In this document: positions 1-7,270 of the stretch, in pieces | Position numbering within the stretch: position 1 is the first letter of the stretch | Layout of the letters: every line of letters starts with the position of its first letter | Assembly (NCBI RefSeq): GCF_000297435.1 | Contig: NZ_CAIP01000021.1 | Location: forward strand, 1-39,498 | Reading direction: 5' to 3' | DNA: 39,498 bases | Source of the DNA: Microcystis sp. T1-4 | GTDB taxonomy: Bacteria > Cyanobacteriota > Cyanobacteriia > Cyanobacteriales > Microcystaceae | Notes under the pieces: generated by a model | What the model was told of the DNA's origin: nothing | Database searches by the model: none | Seen by the model: only the letters and a program-made list of their open reading frames with translations | Translations under genes and position numbers: made by a program

Positions 1-217
1 TGGGATTGAGTGATAAAATCGCAAGTAACGCCCAATTTTATCGAGGAGTTTCCCCGTAAAAATCCCAACTTGGTAGATTTACAAACATGAGATGCACCCA
101 GCAGATTTTGCCATGACTTTCAGGAAAGAATAGGACTGACTGGCTAAGGTAAAATTAGGGTTTCGGCTTATCTTGAACTGAGGTTAAAATAAAAAATATT
201 TCAGTTATCAATTTTTC

Positions 218-616
218 ATGAATATCAGACAAGAAATCACTTTATTGATGATGTGCATGGCATTTTCGAGTACATTTTTCGGTGAGGTTTTCGCTGCTCC
301 ACGTCTTGACTGGCACAGTGCCGATTTTGAAGGTCTGCGAGTAATTGCCGAGTCAGCTTGGAAGACCGAATACGAAGCAAAGAAACGCGGGGAAGAACTA
401 CACTTCAAATATGAATTTCAAAATCTGGGTATTCTTTGGATTCCTTACTATAGTAATCTATCGGGAAAATCGCTCTATCAAACAATTATCGTTCCAGAGG
501 GCAATTGTGATCGATTTTTACAAGAGAATATTCGACGAATCAATCGCGATGCCTACTGCTTTACACCCAGTAATCGTGGTTTAGCCCCCAACCGTCGAGG
601 TGGTCGGATTTTCTAA
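218..616 (+). CDS. Small secreted hypothetical protein (132 aa)
   Basis: I do not recognise the family. Residues 1-26 look like a Sec signal peptide: a short basic start (MNIRQ), a hydrophobic core rich in Met, Leu and Phe, and a small-residue cleavage site after VFA. The mature part is about 106 residues, has two cysteines (in GNCDRF and AYCFTP) that could form a disulfide, and ends in an Arg/Gly-rich tail. It is probably periplasmic or extracellular. The leader before it carries a single TTTCAGTTATCA unit of the repeat family seen elsewhere in the window. A small AGGCT-AA-AGCCT hairpin lies downstream at 671-682. The gene stands alone and faces the jag end of the next cluster. The reading frame and signal peptide are well supported; the function is unknown. 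Confidence 0.6.
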   Translation: MNIRQEITLLMMCMAFSSTFFGEVFAAPRLDWHSADFEGLRVIAESAWKTEYEAKKRGEELHFKYEFQNLGILWIPYYSNLSGKSLYQTIIVPEGNCDRFLQENIRRINRDAYCFTPSNRGLAPNRRGGRIF

Positions 617-687
617 TTTTATATCTCCCTGGCTGTGGTAATTCTCAACTCAATTTTAGAGTGAGCAAGAAGGCTAAAGCCTAAAAT

Positions 688-717
688 AAAAAAGAGGGCA
701 GGTTTTACCCCACCCTT
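688..717 (-). terminator. Rho-independent terminator of the rpmH-jag cluster
   Basis: On the minus strand GGGTGGGG and CCTGCCC form a stem around a short A-rich loop, followed by CTCTTTTTT. It lies directly after the jag stop codon, as expected for the end of this operon. Confidence 0.6.
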
Positions 718-722
718 TGATC

Positions 723-1217
723 CTACTTTAAACGAATTACTAACCGGCGATCGGGTTCCACGCCGCGACTTTCCGTGGTTAAATCGTTTTCTTCCTGAAA
801 AAAGGCATGGATTTGGCGACGTTCCGCCGAAGATAGGGCTTTTAATTCTATTTCCTGTCCTGTTTGCCGCACTTGCGTCGCCGCTTGATTCACCCAGTCG
901 AAAAGTTCTGACTGTCTTTGTTGACGATAGCCATTGATTTCGACAATATAGAACTGATGTTCTGCCAACTCGACACCAATATTCAGAATCGTATTAGCTA
1001 GGGATTGAATCGCATCCAGTCCCTCACCCTTATTAGCGAGGAGGAGTTCCACTTGTTGGGGACTCAATTGACTACTATCAATAATTAACCAACAGGAGGA
1101 AGGTCCAGTTCCCAATTCCTGCACTCCAATCTGGACATCTGCGGGCATGGCCATCAACTTTAGCAGTTTTTCCAGCCATTGTTTAGCTTTCTCGCTATTT
1201 TGCTCCCATATACTCAT
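723..1217 (-). CDS. jag: Jag/KhpB-type RNA-binding protein (KH-R3H)
   Basis: Cytoplasmic RNA-binding protein of the Jag/KhpB (EloR) family, 164 aa. It carries the KH-like stretch with LLANKGEGLDAIQSLANTIL around residues 80-100 and a C-terminal R3H-type region in which SSAERRQIHAFF and the ending EPDRRLVIRLK are typical. The usual N-terminal Jag domain is short or missing, as in other cyanobacterial versions. Its ATG overlaps the yidC stop codon by one base (TAATG), so the two are translationally coupled. This rpmH-rnpA-yidC-jag order is one of the most conserved in bacteria and supports the call. The family binds RNA with KhpA and influences cell elongation in Firmicutes; its role in cyanobacteria is not established. 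Confidence 0.88.
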   Translation of the reverse strand: MSIWEQNSEKAKQWLEKLLKLMAMPADVQIGVQELGTGPSSCWLIIDSSQLSPQQVELLLANKGEGLDAIQSLANTILNIGVELAEHQFYIVEINGYRQQRQSELFDWVNQAATQVRQTGQEIELKALSSAERRQIHAFFQEENDLTTESRGVEPDRRLVIRLK

Positions 1218-2365
1218 TACGATGTTTTTTCCTTTTTCTTGCTAGAACGTTTTTCAAAGGGGAGAGCATCGCGGGATTTTTCCGTTTTTTCCTGTTCCGC
1301 TACCAATTTTTGCAGGTTTTCTGGTAACGGTTCCCGCATCAAAATCACCGTTTGAATAGTTTGGAAGATGTTCGCAGTTAGGATATACATCAATACCCCC
1401 GCCGGTAAGGGGAAAAACAGGAACATCATACTAAAAATTATCGGGGTGATTTTATTCACCGTTTGCTGTTGTTGGGCTGCTCCCCCCGAAGGTGCGCCGG
1501 CACCGGATAACTCTTGGTTAACATAGATACTAATACCGAAAGCGATCACCATCGCCAAGATATCCCAGTGAATTTCACCATTGGCACCGGTTGCCCCAAT
1601 TCTTCCCAGGGCCTCAATAAAGAGAAAACCCGTATTAGCGGCAATCCCCGGCACGATAACTTTAATACTGGCATCTCCGGGGGCTAAAGCGACGATGGAA
1701 CCGTCTTCATTAACCTGCACCAGTTCTTGCCCTTTAAGCACCTCGTAGGTGGGTTTTAGGTTATTTTCGGGTACTTCCGTGGCTAATTGGCTTAAAGACT
1801 TGCCCTGGTCGTTTTGCAAGTCGATTTTTACCTGTTCTCCCGGGGCGATTTTATTGCCTTGGGGTAAAAAGGCGGTAATGGGATAGTGGAGAGACTCGTC
1901 AATATAGACGTTTTGGGGTTTGGTGGCATAGGGTTGGCGCTGCACGAGGGCGATTTGTTCAGCCGGCAGCACCTGTAAATCGACGGTATAGTTAATATCC
2001 GAGAAGGGGGAACCCCGCAGCGTCGCAAATAAAGCCAAAAGAATCGGCATTTGTAATAGCAGGGGTAAACAACCGGCCAGGGGATTGCCCAACTCCTGCA
2101 TTAATTTGCCCATTTCCTCCTGTTGTTTTTGCGGGTCATTTTTGTAGCGTTGTTGAATTTCTGCCTGTCTTTCCTTCATCAAGGGTTGAGTGATTCGCAT
2201 TTTTCTCATATTGCGAATCTGGCCGGCACTGAGGGGAAAGACGGCAAATCTCACCACCAGCGTTAAAGCAATGATGGCGAAACCGTAACTATGCACAATC
2301 CGAAAGAAAAAATCTAGGATTGGCAACATGATATTTGTGGAAATAAATCCGACTCCAAAATCCAT
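1217..2365 (-). CDS. yidC: Membrane protein insertase YidC/Alb3
   Basis: Oxa1/YidC/Alb3 insertase, 382 aa, acting in the plasma and thylakoid membranes to insert and fold membrane proteins, alone or with SecYEG-SecDF. The N-terminal hydrophobic segment contains the Oxa1 start (LDFFFRIVHSYGFAIIALTL), followed by a charged cytoplasmic hairpin (about 55-90) and the family signature NPLAGCLPLLLQMPILLALF (about 92-111). Residues about 120-260 form a large polar insert before the next helices; part of it (VNEDGSIVALAPGDASIKVIVPG) looks like a bacterial Ig-like (BIG2) strand pattern. Two more helices and a Lys-rich tail (KKKEKTS) follow, the latter suited to ribosome contact. It sits between the PH-domain gene and jag in the rpmH-rnpA cluster. 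Confidence 0.95.
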   Translation of the reverse strand: MDFGVGFISTNIMLPILDFFFRIVHSYGFAIIALTLVVRFAVFPLSAGQIRNMRKMRITQPLMKERQAEIQQRYKNDPQKQQEEMGKLMQELGNPLAGCLPLLLQMPILLALFATLRGSPFSDINYTVDLQVLPAEQIALVQRQPYATKPQNVYIDESLHYPITAFLPQGNKIAPGEQVKIDLQNDQGKSLSQLATEVPENNLKPTYEVLKGQELVQVNEDGSIVALAPGDASIKVIVPGIAANTGFLFIEALGRIGATGANGEIHWDILAMVIAFGISIYVNQELSGAGAPSGGAAQQQQTVNKITPIIFSMMFLFFPLPAGVLMYILTANIFQTIQTVILMREPLPENLQKLVAEQEKTEKSRDALPFEKRSSKKKEKTS

Positions 2366-2449
2366 GGGTTTAATCTATGTCTTCTCGTTTAATGGGGTGG
2401 CACTGTAACAAATCTAATTTATCGAATCGAGGCGATCGATTATTTTGTT

Positions 2450-2845
2450 TTATTGACTGATGATCGATTCTAGGGGACGACCGGTTTTATCGGCGACTCT
2501 TTCGGCAATATAGTCATGAATTTCCCGAAATTTCGGCATCGCGCGCATTTCTAAACGACTTCTATCCTTGAGAGTTACGACAATATCCCCCCAAATACCA
2601 ATTCCTCTCGGCATTTTTGCCACTTTTGCCACTTCTGAATAGATAATATCCGTGCGATCGCGTCCCATCCAACCCCCGGTGATCGAAATCCGCCGATCGG
2701 TTATCTTATATCTTAACCAGATTGCCCGTACCACTGCCCCAACGGTCAAAGGTAAACAAATCACCGTAAATCCTAGCAGTATATTGATGATTAGGTCGCC
2801 GATGTGCGGACCGCCTTCATAAAAAGTTTCTTCTTTAATGCCCAT
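2450..2845 (-). CDS. PH domain-containing membrane protein (bPH2/DUF304)
   Basis: A 131-aa protein with one or two hydrophobic segments (about residues 18-40, IINILLGFTVICLPLTVGAV), followed by a bacterial PH-like domain: YKITDRRISITGGWMGRDRTDIIYSEVAKV is the usual DUF304/bPH2 strand pattern, continued by GDIVVTLKDRSRLEMRAMP. Its start overlaps the end of rnpA by 11 bases, so it belongs to the rpmH-rnpA-yidC operon. Cyanobacteria commonly carry this gene between rnpA and yidC in place of the YidD gene of other bacteria. The membrane-anchored topology and neighbours suggest a link to membrane protein biogenesis, but no biochemical role is known to me. Confidence 0.82.
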   Translation of the reverse strand: MGIKEETFYEGGPHIGDLIINILLGFTVICLPLTVGAVVRAIWLRYKITDRRISITGGWMGRDRTDIIYSEVAKVAKMPRGIGIWGDIVVTLKDRSRLEMRAMPKFREIHDYIAERVADKTGRPLESIISQ

Positions 2846-3197
2846 GAATTATATTCGCCTTCACTAACAACTGCTTTAATTCTCGCAAAAAATGTTCATA
2901 ATTGCACTCGATCGCCCCTAGACGGATAATGATTATCCCTCGCCATCCTGCTGCTATTTCTGGCAATAACTGCCGAATTACCGCTCGTATTTGTCTTTTT
3001 AGTCGATTACGAACCACCGCTTTTTTACTAACTTTCTTGCTAATCGAGATACCAAAACGACTGGGGCCGGGGGCATCTGGGCAAGAATCCTCTAAACTAA
3101 TTAAGGTTAAGTGGGAACCGTGATAACGCCTCCCTTTTCCATAGACAGCTTGAAAATCCTGTCGATGTTTTAAGCGATGAATTTGGGGTAGTCCCAC
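2835..3197 (-). CDS. rnpA: Ribonuclease P protein component
   Basis: Protein subunit of RNase P, which with the rnpB RNA removes the 5' leader of tRNA precursors; 120 aa, the normal length. It starts with GTG. Family marks are HRLKHRQDFQAVY near the N-terminus, the RNR motif region KVSKKAVVRNRLKRQIRAVIR (about residues 53-73) that contacts the RNA subunit, and a C-terminal helix LRELKQLL. It follows rpmH by 26 bp and overlaps the PH-domain gene. Confidence 0.96.
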   Translation of the reverse strand: MGLPQIHRLKHRQDFQAVYGKGRRYHGSHLTLISLEDSCPDAPGPSRFGISISKKVSKKAVVRNRLKRQIRAVIRQLLPEIAAGWRGIIIIRLGAIECNYEHFLRELKQLLVKANIIHGH

Positions 3198-3223
3198 GAA
3201 AATTAGTCGGTTCCCAGAATAAC

Positions 3224-3361
3224 CTAAACACTTAAACGATAGCGCCCTCTTTTCCGACGAGCTTTAATGACTTTACGTCCGTTGACGCTACGCATTCTCG
3301 CTCTAAATCCAGAAGTGCGCTTCTGTTTGCGCGTGGTTCCTTCTAAAGTACGTTTACTCAC
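3224..3361 (-). CDS. rpmH: 50S ribosomal protein L34 (bL34)
   Basis: A 45-aa, very basic protein translated on the minus strand from a GTG at 3361 to a TAG at 3224. The reading gives [14 protein letters not shown]..., then SGFRARMRS, then [18 protein letters not shown], which is the bL34 pattern. A strong Shine-Dalgarno (AAGGAG) lies 11 nt before the GTG, which fixes this start. It is the first gene of the rpmH-rnpA-PH-yidC-jag cluster and diverges from the debranching enzyme gene. Confidence 0.95.
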
Positions 3362-3451
3362 TGCTGATTTTTCTCCTTAAGATAGAGTTAGTCTATAGAT
3401 ATAAAGACACAATTTTCTATTATAACAAAATTACCAGGAATTTGGAAGCCC

Positions 3452-5416
3452 ATGGTCAAGCTCCGTTTTGGTCGAGATATCTGCAATTATCTCCCGGTGG
3501 CTGAAAAGCGCGAATGGTTGGTCACTAATGGTATTGGGGGTTTTGCTGCGGGAACTGTGGCCGGATTGCTAACTCGCTGTTATCATGGCCTGTTGATCGC
3601 TGCTTTGGCTCCACCGACGAAAAGAACGCTGCTAGTGACTAAAATCGATGAATCGGTACAATATAACCAGAAACTTTATCATCTGGCCAGCAATCGCTGG
3701 TTAGGTGCTACGATCGAACCGCAAGGCTATATTAATATCGAAAGTTTTCATCTGGAAGGCACAATTCCCGTCTGGACTTTTACCTGCGGGGATGCCTTGC
3801 TAGAAAAGCGTATCTGGATGGAACAGGGAGAAAATACCACCTATGCTCGCTACACCTACCTTCGTGGCAATTCTCCCCTAACTCTCAATCTGACTGCTTT
3901 TGTCAATTATCGTGATTTTCACGGCAATACCCAGAGTTTTAACTGGCAAATGGATATTAGTCCTCTGGAAAAAGGAGTCAGAGTGATTGCCTATGACCAT
4001 GCTGTACCTTTTTATCTATTAATCAGTCAGGGACAGGTTTTTCCTGCTCATATCTGGTATTATCGCTTTGATTTGGCCGTGGAACGTTATCGTGGTTTAA
4101 TCGATCGGGAAAATCATCTCCATGGTGCTAGTTTTTCGGCTACTCTTAAAGTGGGAGAATCGGTGACAATTGCCGCTAGTACCCGTCCCGATCCGAATTT
4201 AGACGGTCAATCTTCTCTAGAGTCTCGCTATCGCTACGAGAATAGTCTGATTAATCCCCAGCAGCCACCATGGATTCAACAACTTACCCTCGCTGCCGAC
4301 CAGTTTATCGTTAGTCGTCCTCTCCGGGATCAACCGGAGGGCAAAACGATAATCGCGGGTTATCCTTGGTTTGGTGATTGGGGTCGCGATACGATGATCT
4401 CCCTAAGAGGATTAACTTTGACTACAGGCAGACCTGCGATCGCGCGTCAGATTTTACTAACTTTTTCCCGTTATCTAGACCGGGGTTTATTGCCCAATTT
4501 ACTGCCCGATGGGGGAGAAATGCCCGAATATAACGCTGTCGATGCTATTCTTTGGTATTTTGAAGCCATTCGTTCCTATTTTAACCAAAGCCAAGATTTT
4601 GAGTTTCTGAAAACTATTTATCCCGCTTTAAAGGAAGTGATCGCTTGGTTTCGTCGCGGTACTCGCTACAATATTCACCTAGATGACGATGGTTTGATCT
4701 ATGCCGGCGAAACGGGAGTACAGTTAACTTGGATGGATGCCAAAGTTGATGATCTGGTGATTACTCCCCGCATCGGCAAACCCGTAGAAATTAATGCCCT
4801 TTGGTTCAATGCCCTAAAAATTATGGTTCAATTTGCCCATTATTTGGGCATGGATGCCACTGATTACGAAAAAATGAGAAAAATGACCTTAAAAGGGTTT
4901 TCTCGCTTCTGGGATGATTCTCTGGGGTATTGTTACGATGTTTTAGATACGGACAAGGGCAATGATGCCAGTTTACGACCGAATCAACTTTTTGCCGTGT
5001 CCTTGTCGGTGGAGGAGTTATTAAATTTCCCACAGAAAAAGGCCATTGTCGATATTTGTACTGTCAAACTGTTGACTTCTCGCGGTTTGCGATCGCTAAC
5101 TACCGATCATCCCGATTACCGTGGCGTTTACAGTGGCGATCGCCTAAAAAGAGATAGTGCTTACCATCAGGGGACAGTCTGGGGATGGTTATTAGGGGCA
5201 TTTATCGAAGCCCATCTGAAAGTCTATCGCGATCCTATCCTAGCTGAGAGTTTTTTAACACCGATGATCGACCATCTTCGGGATAGCTGTATCGGTAATT
5301 TAAGTGAAATTTTCGATGGTAATGCCCCTTTTACCCCTAGGGGAGCTTTTGCCCAAGCATGGACGGTGGCAGAGGCATTAAGGGTTTGGGAAGCGATCCG
5401 AGAATTTCGGCCATAA
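3452..5416 (+). CDS. Amylo-alpha-1,6-glucosidase (glycogen debranching enzyme)
   Basis: A 654-aa bacterial/archaeal-type glycogen debranching enzyme that hydrolyses alpha-1,6 branch glucose in storage glycogen. The N-terminal GDE_N domain (about 1-250) opens with the typical EWLVTNGIGGFAAGTVAG and RCYHGLLIAA motifs. The C-terminal (alpha/alpha)6-barrel domain (about 280-650) contains GYPWFGDWGRDTMISLRGLT, which carries the conserved catalytic acid region, and later ALRPNQLFAVSL-type and YHQGTVWGWLLG motifs. The length and both domains look complete. It starts about 90 bp from the divergent rpmH GTG, so the two promoters share that short spacer. Several HIP1 octamers lie within the gene. Confidence 0.92.
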   Translation: MVKLRFGRDICNYLPVAEKREWLVTNGIGGFAAGTVAGLLTRCYHGLLIAALAPPTKRTLLVTKIDESVQYNQKLYHLASNRWLGATIEPQGYINIESFHLEGTIPVWTFTCGDALLEKRIWMEQGENTTYARYTYLRGNSPLTLNLTAFVNYRDFHGNTQSFNWQMDISPLEKGVRVIAYDHAVPFYLLISQGQVFPAHIWYYRFDLAVERYRGLIDRENHLHGASFSATLKVGESVTIAASTRPDPNLDGQSSLESRYRYENSLINPQQPPWIQQLTLAADQFIVSRPLRDQPEGKTIIAGYPWFGDWGRDTMISLRGLTLTTGRPAIARQILLTFSRYLDRGLLPNLLPDGGEMPEYNAVDAILWYFEAIRSYFNQSQDFEFLKTIYPALKEVIAWFRRGTRYNIHLDDDGLIYAGETGVQLTWMDAKVDDLVITPRIGKPVEINALWFNALKIMVQFAHYLGMDATDYEKMRKMTLKGFSRFWDDSLGYCYDVLDTDKGNDASLRPNQLFAVSLSVEELLNFPQKKAIVDICTVKLLTSRGLRSLTTDHPDYRGVYSGDRLKRDSAYHQGTVWGWLLGAFIEAHLKVYRDPILAESFLTPMIDHLRDSCIGNLSEIFDGNAPFTPRGAFAQAWTVAEALRVWEAIREFRP

Positions 5417-5485
5417 TCCTTTAAAATGAGCAATTGTTAGGTGTGTTAGGCCAGCTAAAAGGCCGACCCTAAAAACCTCAGTTCG

Positions 5486-6166
5486 ATGGTTATAGACAAA
5501 ACTCTCATGCAGAAACCGCAAGTTATTTTTCTCGATGCTGTGGGGACCATTTTTGGAGTAAAAGGCAGTGTCGGAGCAATTTATAGTCAAATAGCGGCGG
5601 ATTTTGGGGTAGAAGTGGCGGCCGAGAGACTAGAACAATCTTTCTCCGCTATTTTCCCCACTTCTCCCCCCCTGGCTTTTCCTAAGGTTGAACCGGCACA
5701 AATTCCCGAGTTAGAGTATCGCTGGTGGCGATCGCTGACGGGGGCAGTTTTTAATAATTTAGGTTATCTGGAAAGATTTCCCGATTTTGAGGCTTTTTTT
5801 GGCGAACTTTATCATCATTTTGCCACGGCCGAGCCTTGGGTCCTGTACGAGGATGTCATTCCCGCTTTAAGACTCTGGCAGATTCAGGGGATCGAGTTGG
5901 GCATTATTTCTAATTTTGATAGTCGTATCTACCAAGTTTTGGCCGAATTAGGCTTAGAATATTTTTTTCGATCGATCACGATTTCTTCTCAGGTAGGAGC
6001 AGCTAAACCCGCTCCTGAAATTTTTCAAATCGCCCTGCAAAAACATGATTGTCCTCCCGCACAAGCTTGGCATATTGGCGATAGTAAAAAAGAGGACTAC
6101 CAAGGGGCAAAAGCCTTGGGTATAGAAGCGTTTTTAATTAAAAGATCCAGAGGGTTTGCTGAATAA
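5486..6166 (+). CDS. HAD-superfamily hydrolase (subfamily IA)
   Basis: A haloacid dehalogenase-fold phosphatase of about 220 aa. All four HAD motifs are visible: nucleophile motif FLDAVGTIFG near the N-terminus (a DxVGT variant), motif II LGIISNFDSRI, motif III lysine in AAKPAPEIF and motif IV HIGDSKKEDYQGA. The alpha-helical cap lies between motifs I and II. A second in-frame ATG at 5507 (MQKPQVIFLD) fits better with the distance from start to motif I in relatives and may be the true start. The substrate cannot be told from sequence. It is 70 bp downstream of the debranching enzyme gene and may be cotranscribed. Confidence 0.85.
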   Translation: MVIDKTLMQKPQVIFLDAVGTIFGVKGSVGAIYSQIAADFGVEVAAERLEQSFSAIFPTSPPLAFPKVEPAQIPELEYRWWRSLTGAVFNNLGYLERFPDFEAFFGELYHHFATAEPWVLYEDVIPALRLWQIQGIELGIISNFDSRIYQVLAELGLEYFFRSITISSQVGAAKPAPEIFQIALQKHDCPPAQAWHIGDSKKEDYQGAKALGIEAFLIKRSRGFAE

Positions 6167-6181
6167 ATCTAAAAACCTTCT

Positions 6182-6218
6182 CCCCACTTCCCACTTCCCA
6201 CTTCCCACTTCCCACTTT
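6182..6218. repeat. Tandem heptamer repeat (CCCACTT)
   Basis: About five copies of the 7-bp unit CCCACTT fill the spacer between the convergent HAD and grpE genes. It is one of several unrelated 7-8 bp tandem arrays in this window. Confidence 0.85.
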
Positions 6219-6307
6219 CAAGTCAGTGGGGATAGGGGACAGGGAGGGAATACAGACCCTACCAGCTAATACCTAAACCTCGAACTGGTTTAATCCCCAT
6301 GGAGATT

Positions 6308-7039
6308 TTAGACCGATTCCTGGGATGGAATGGAAGTAGATTCTGACTGATCAGCGTTAGGATCTGTCTCTTTGGGGGCGGCCACTTTTACCAAAGCATG
6401 ACGCAGGACCTGTTCTCCGAGAGTGTATCCTCGCACTAACTGCTCGATCACCGTGCCTTCCGGATATTCATCGGTGTACTCCCGCATCATCGCTTCGTGG
6501 TGGGTGGGATCAAAGGGTTGACCTTCCGGACGCATGGGGGAAACGCCTAAACGCTTGAGACTCTCTACTAAGGTTTTACAGACCCCTTGGTAACTCCTGT
6601 GAATAGCCGTTTCGCCATCATTAGCCGGTTTAATGTGAGTACGGGCGCGCTCAAAATTATCCACCACGCCAAGAATTTCCATCAGGGTTTTGCCCTTGAT
6701 TTTTGTTTCCAGTTCCTCTTTTTCCTTGGCTGTGCGCTTGCGAAAATTGTCGAACTCGGCCGCTAGAGTGATATAGCGTTTCTTGTAGGCATCAACCTGT
6801 TGGGTTTGCTCCTCTAACTGCTGTTTGAGAGTGTCGATTTCCTCTTCTAGAGCATCGATAGTCATTCCGCCTAGGAGGGAAAATTCCTCGCTAGAGGCGG
6901 ACTTGTCCGTTACCGTTTTGGCTTCATCGGTGACACTGGCTTCTGATTCGGTGCTAAGGGATTCGGGGGAATTAGGAAAGGATTCTTGGTTTTCGTCGAA
7001 AATTGTTGAGTTATTCGGTTCTGCACTCATGGTATACAA
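6308..7039 (-). CDS. grpE: Nucleotide exchange factor GrpE
   Basis: Co-chaperone that releases ADP from DnaK; 243 aa. The acidic, Ser-rich N-terminal 60 residues are low-complexity. The long coiled coil follows (about 64-110, IDTLKQQLEEQTQQVDAYKKRY, then AAEFDNFRKRTAKEKEELE), then the dimer helices (LMEILGVVDNFERA) and the C-terminal beta domain (FDPTHHEAMMR, GTVIEQLVRGYTLGEQVLRHALVKVA) that contacts DnaK. The start could be the ATG at 7039 or the one three codons later (MSAEPNN). dnaK and dnaJ are not inside the window. The gene is divergent from pilB across a 230-bp spacer. Confidence 0.95.
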   Translation of the reverse strand: MYTMSAEPNNSTIFDENQESFPNSPESLSTESEASVTDEAKTVTDKSASSEEFSLLGGMTIDALEEEIDTLKQQLEEQTQQVDAYKKRYITLAAEFDNFRKRTAKEKEELETKIKGKTLMEILGVVDNFERARTHIKPANDGETAIHRSYQGVCKTLVESLKRLGVSPMRPEGQPFDPTHHEAMMREYTDEYPEGTVIEQLVRGYTLGEQVLRHALVKVAAPKETDPNADQSESTSIPSQESV

Positions 7040-7270
7040 TTATAGTTGGTAATTTGGCGATATATGACCATTTACTGCTAATTTTGGTCTTTAAGTACCA
7101 GTTAATAATCAAGGTTCAAGCTTTAATGTAACATTTTGTGGACAAGATGGGTAACTGGATATAAGCGACCCCGATAGATAATCAGTGATCTAGAAAAATT
7201 TTTGCTAGAATAAAATTTTATCAGTAAGATTGGGAACATTTAAGGGTAGTGGAGAGGTTAAGAATCGTCT
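7040..7270. other. Divergent grpE/pilB intergenic region
   Basis: This 231-bp AT-rich spacer separates divergent grpE and pilB and must hold both promoters. A TAGAAT hexamer at 7206-7211 could be the -10 box for pilB, but no convincing -35 box sits at the right distance. No heat-shock CIRCE inverted repeat was seen on the grpE side. Confidence 0.35.

Noticed and set aside
12..42. GATAAAAT/ATTTTATC hairpin near the window start
   Set aside because: AT-only arms with a 15-base loop; likely chance, and its gene context is outside the window.
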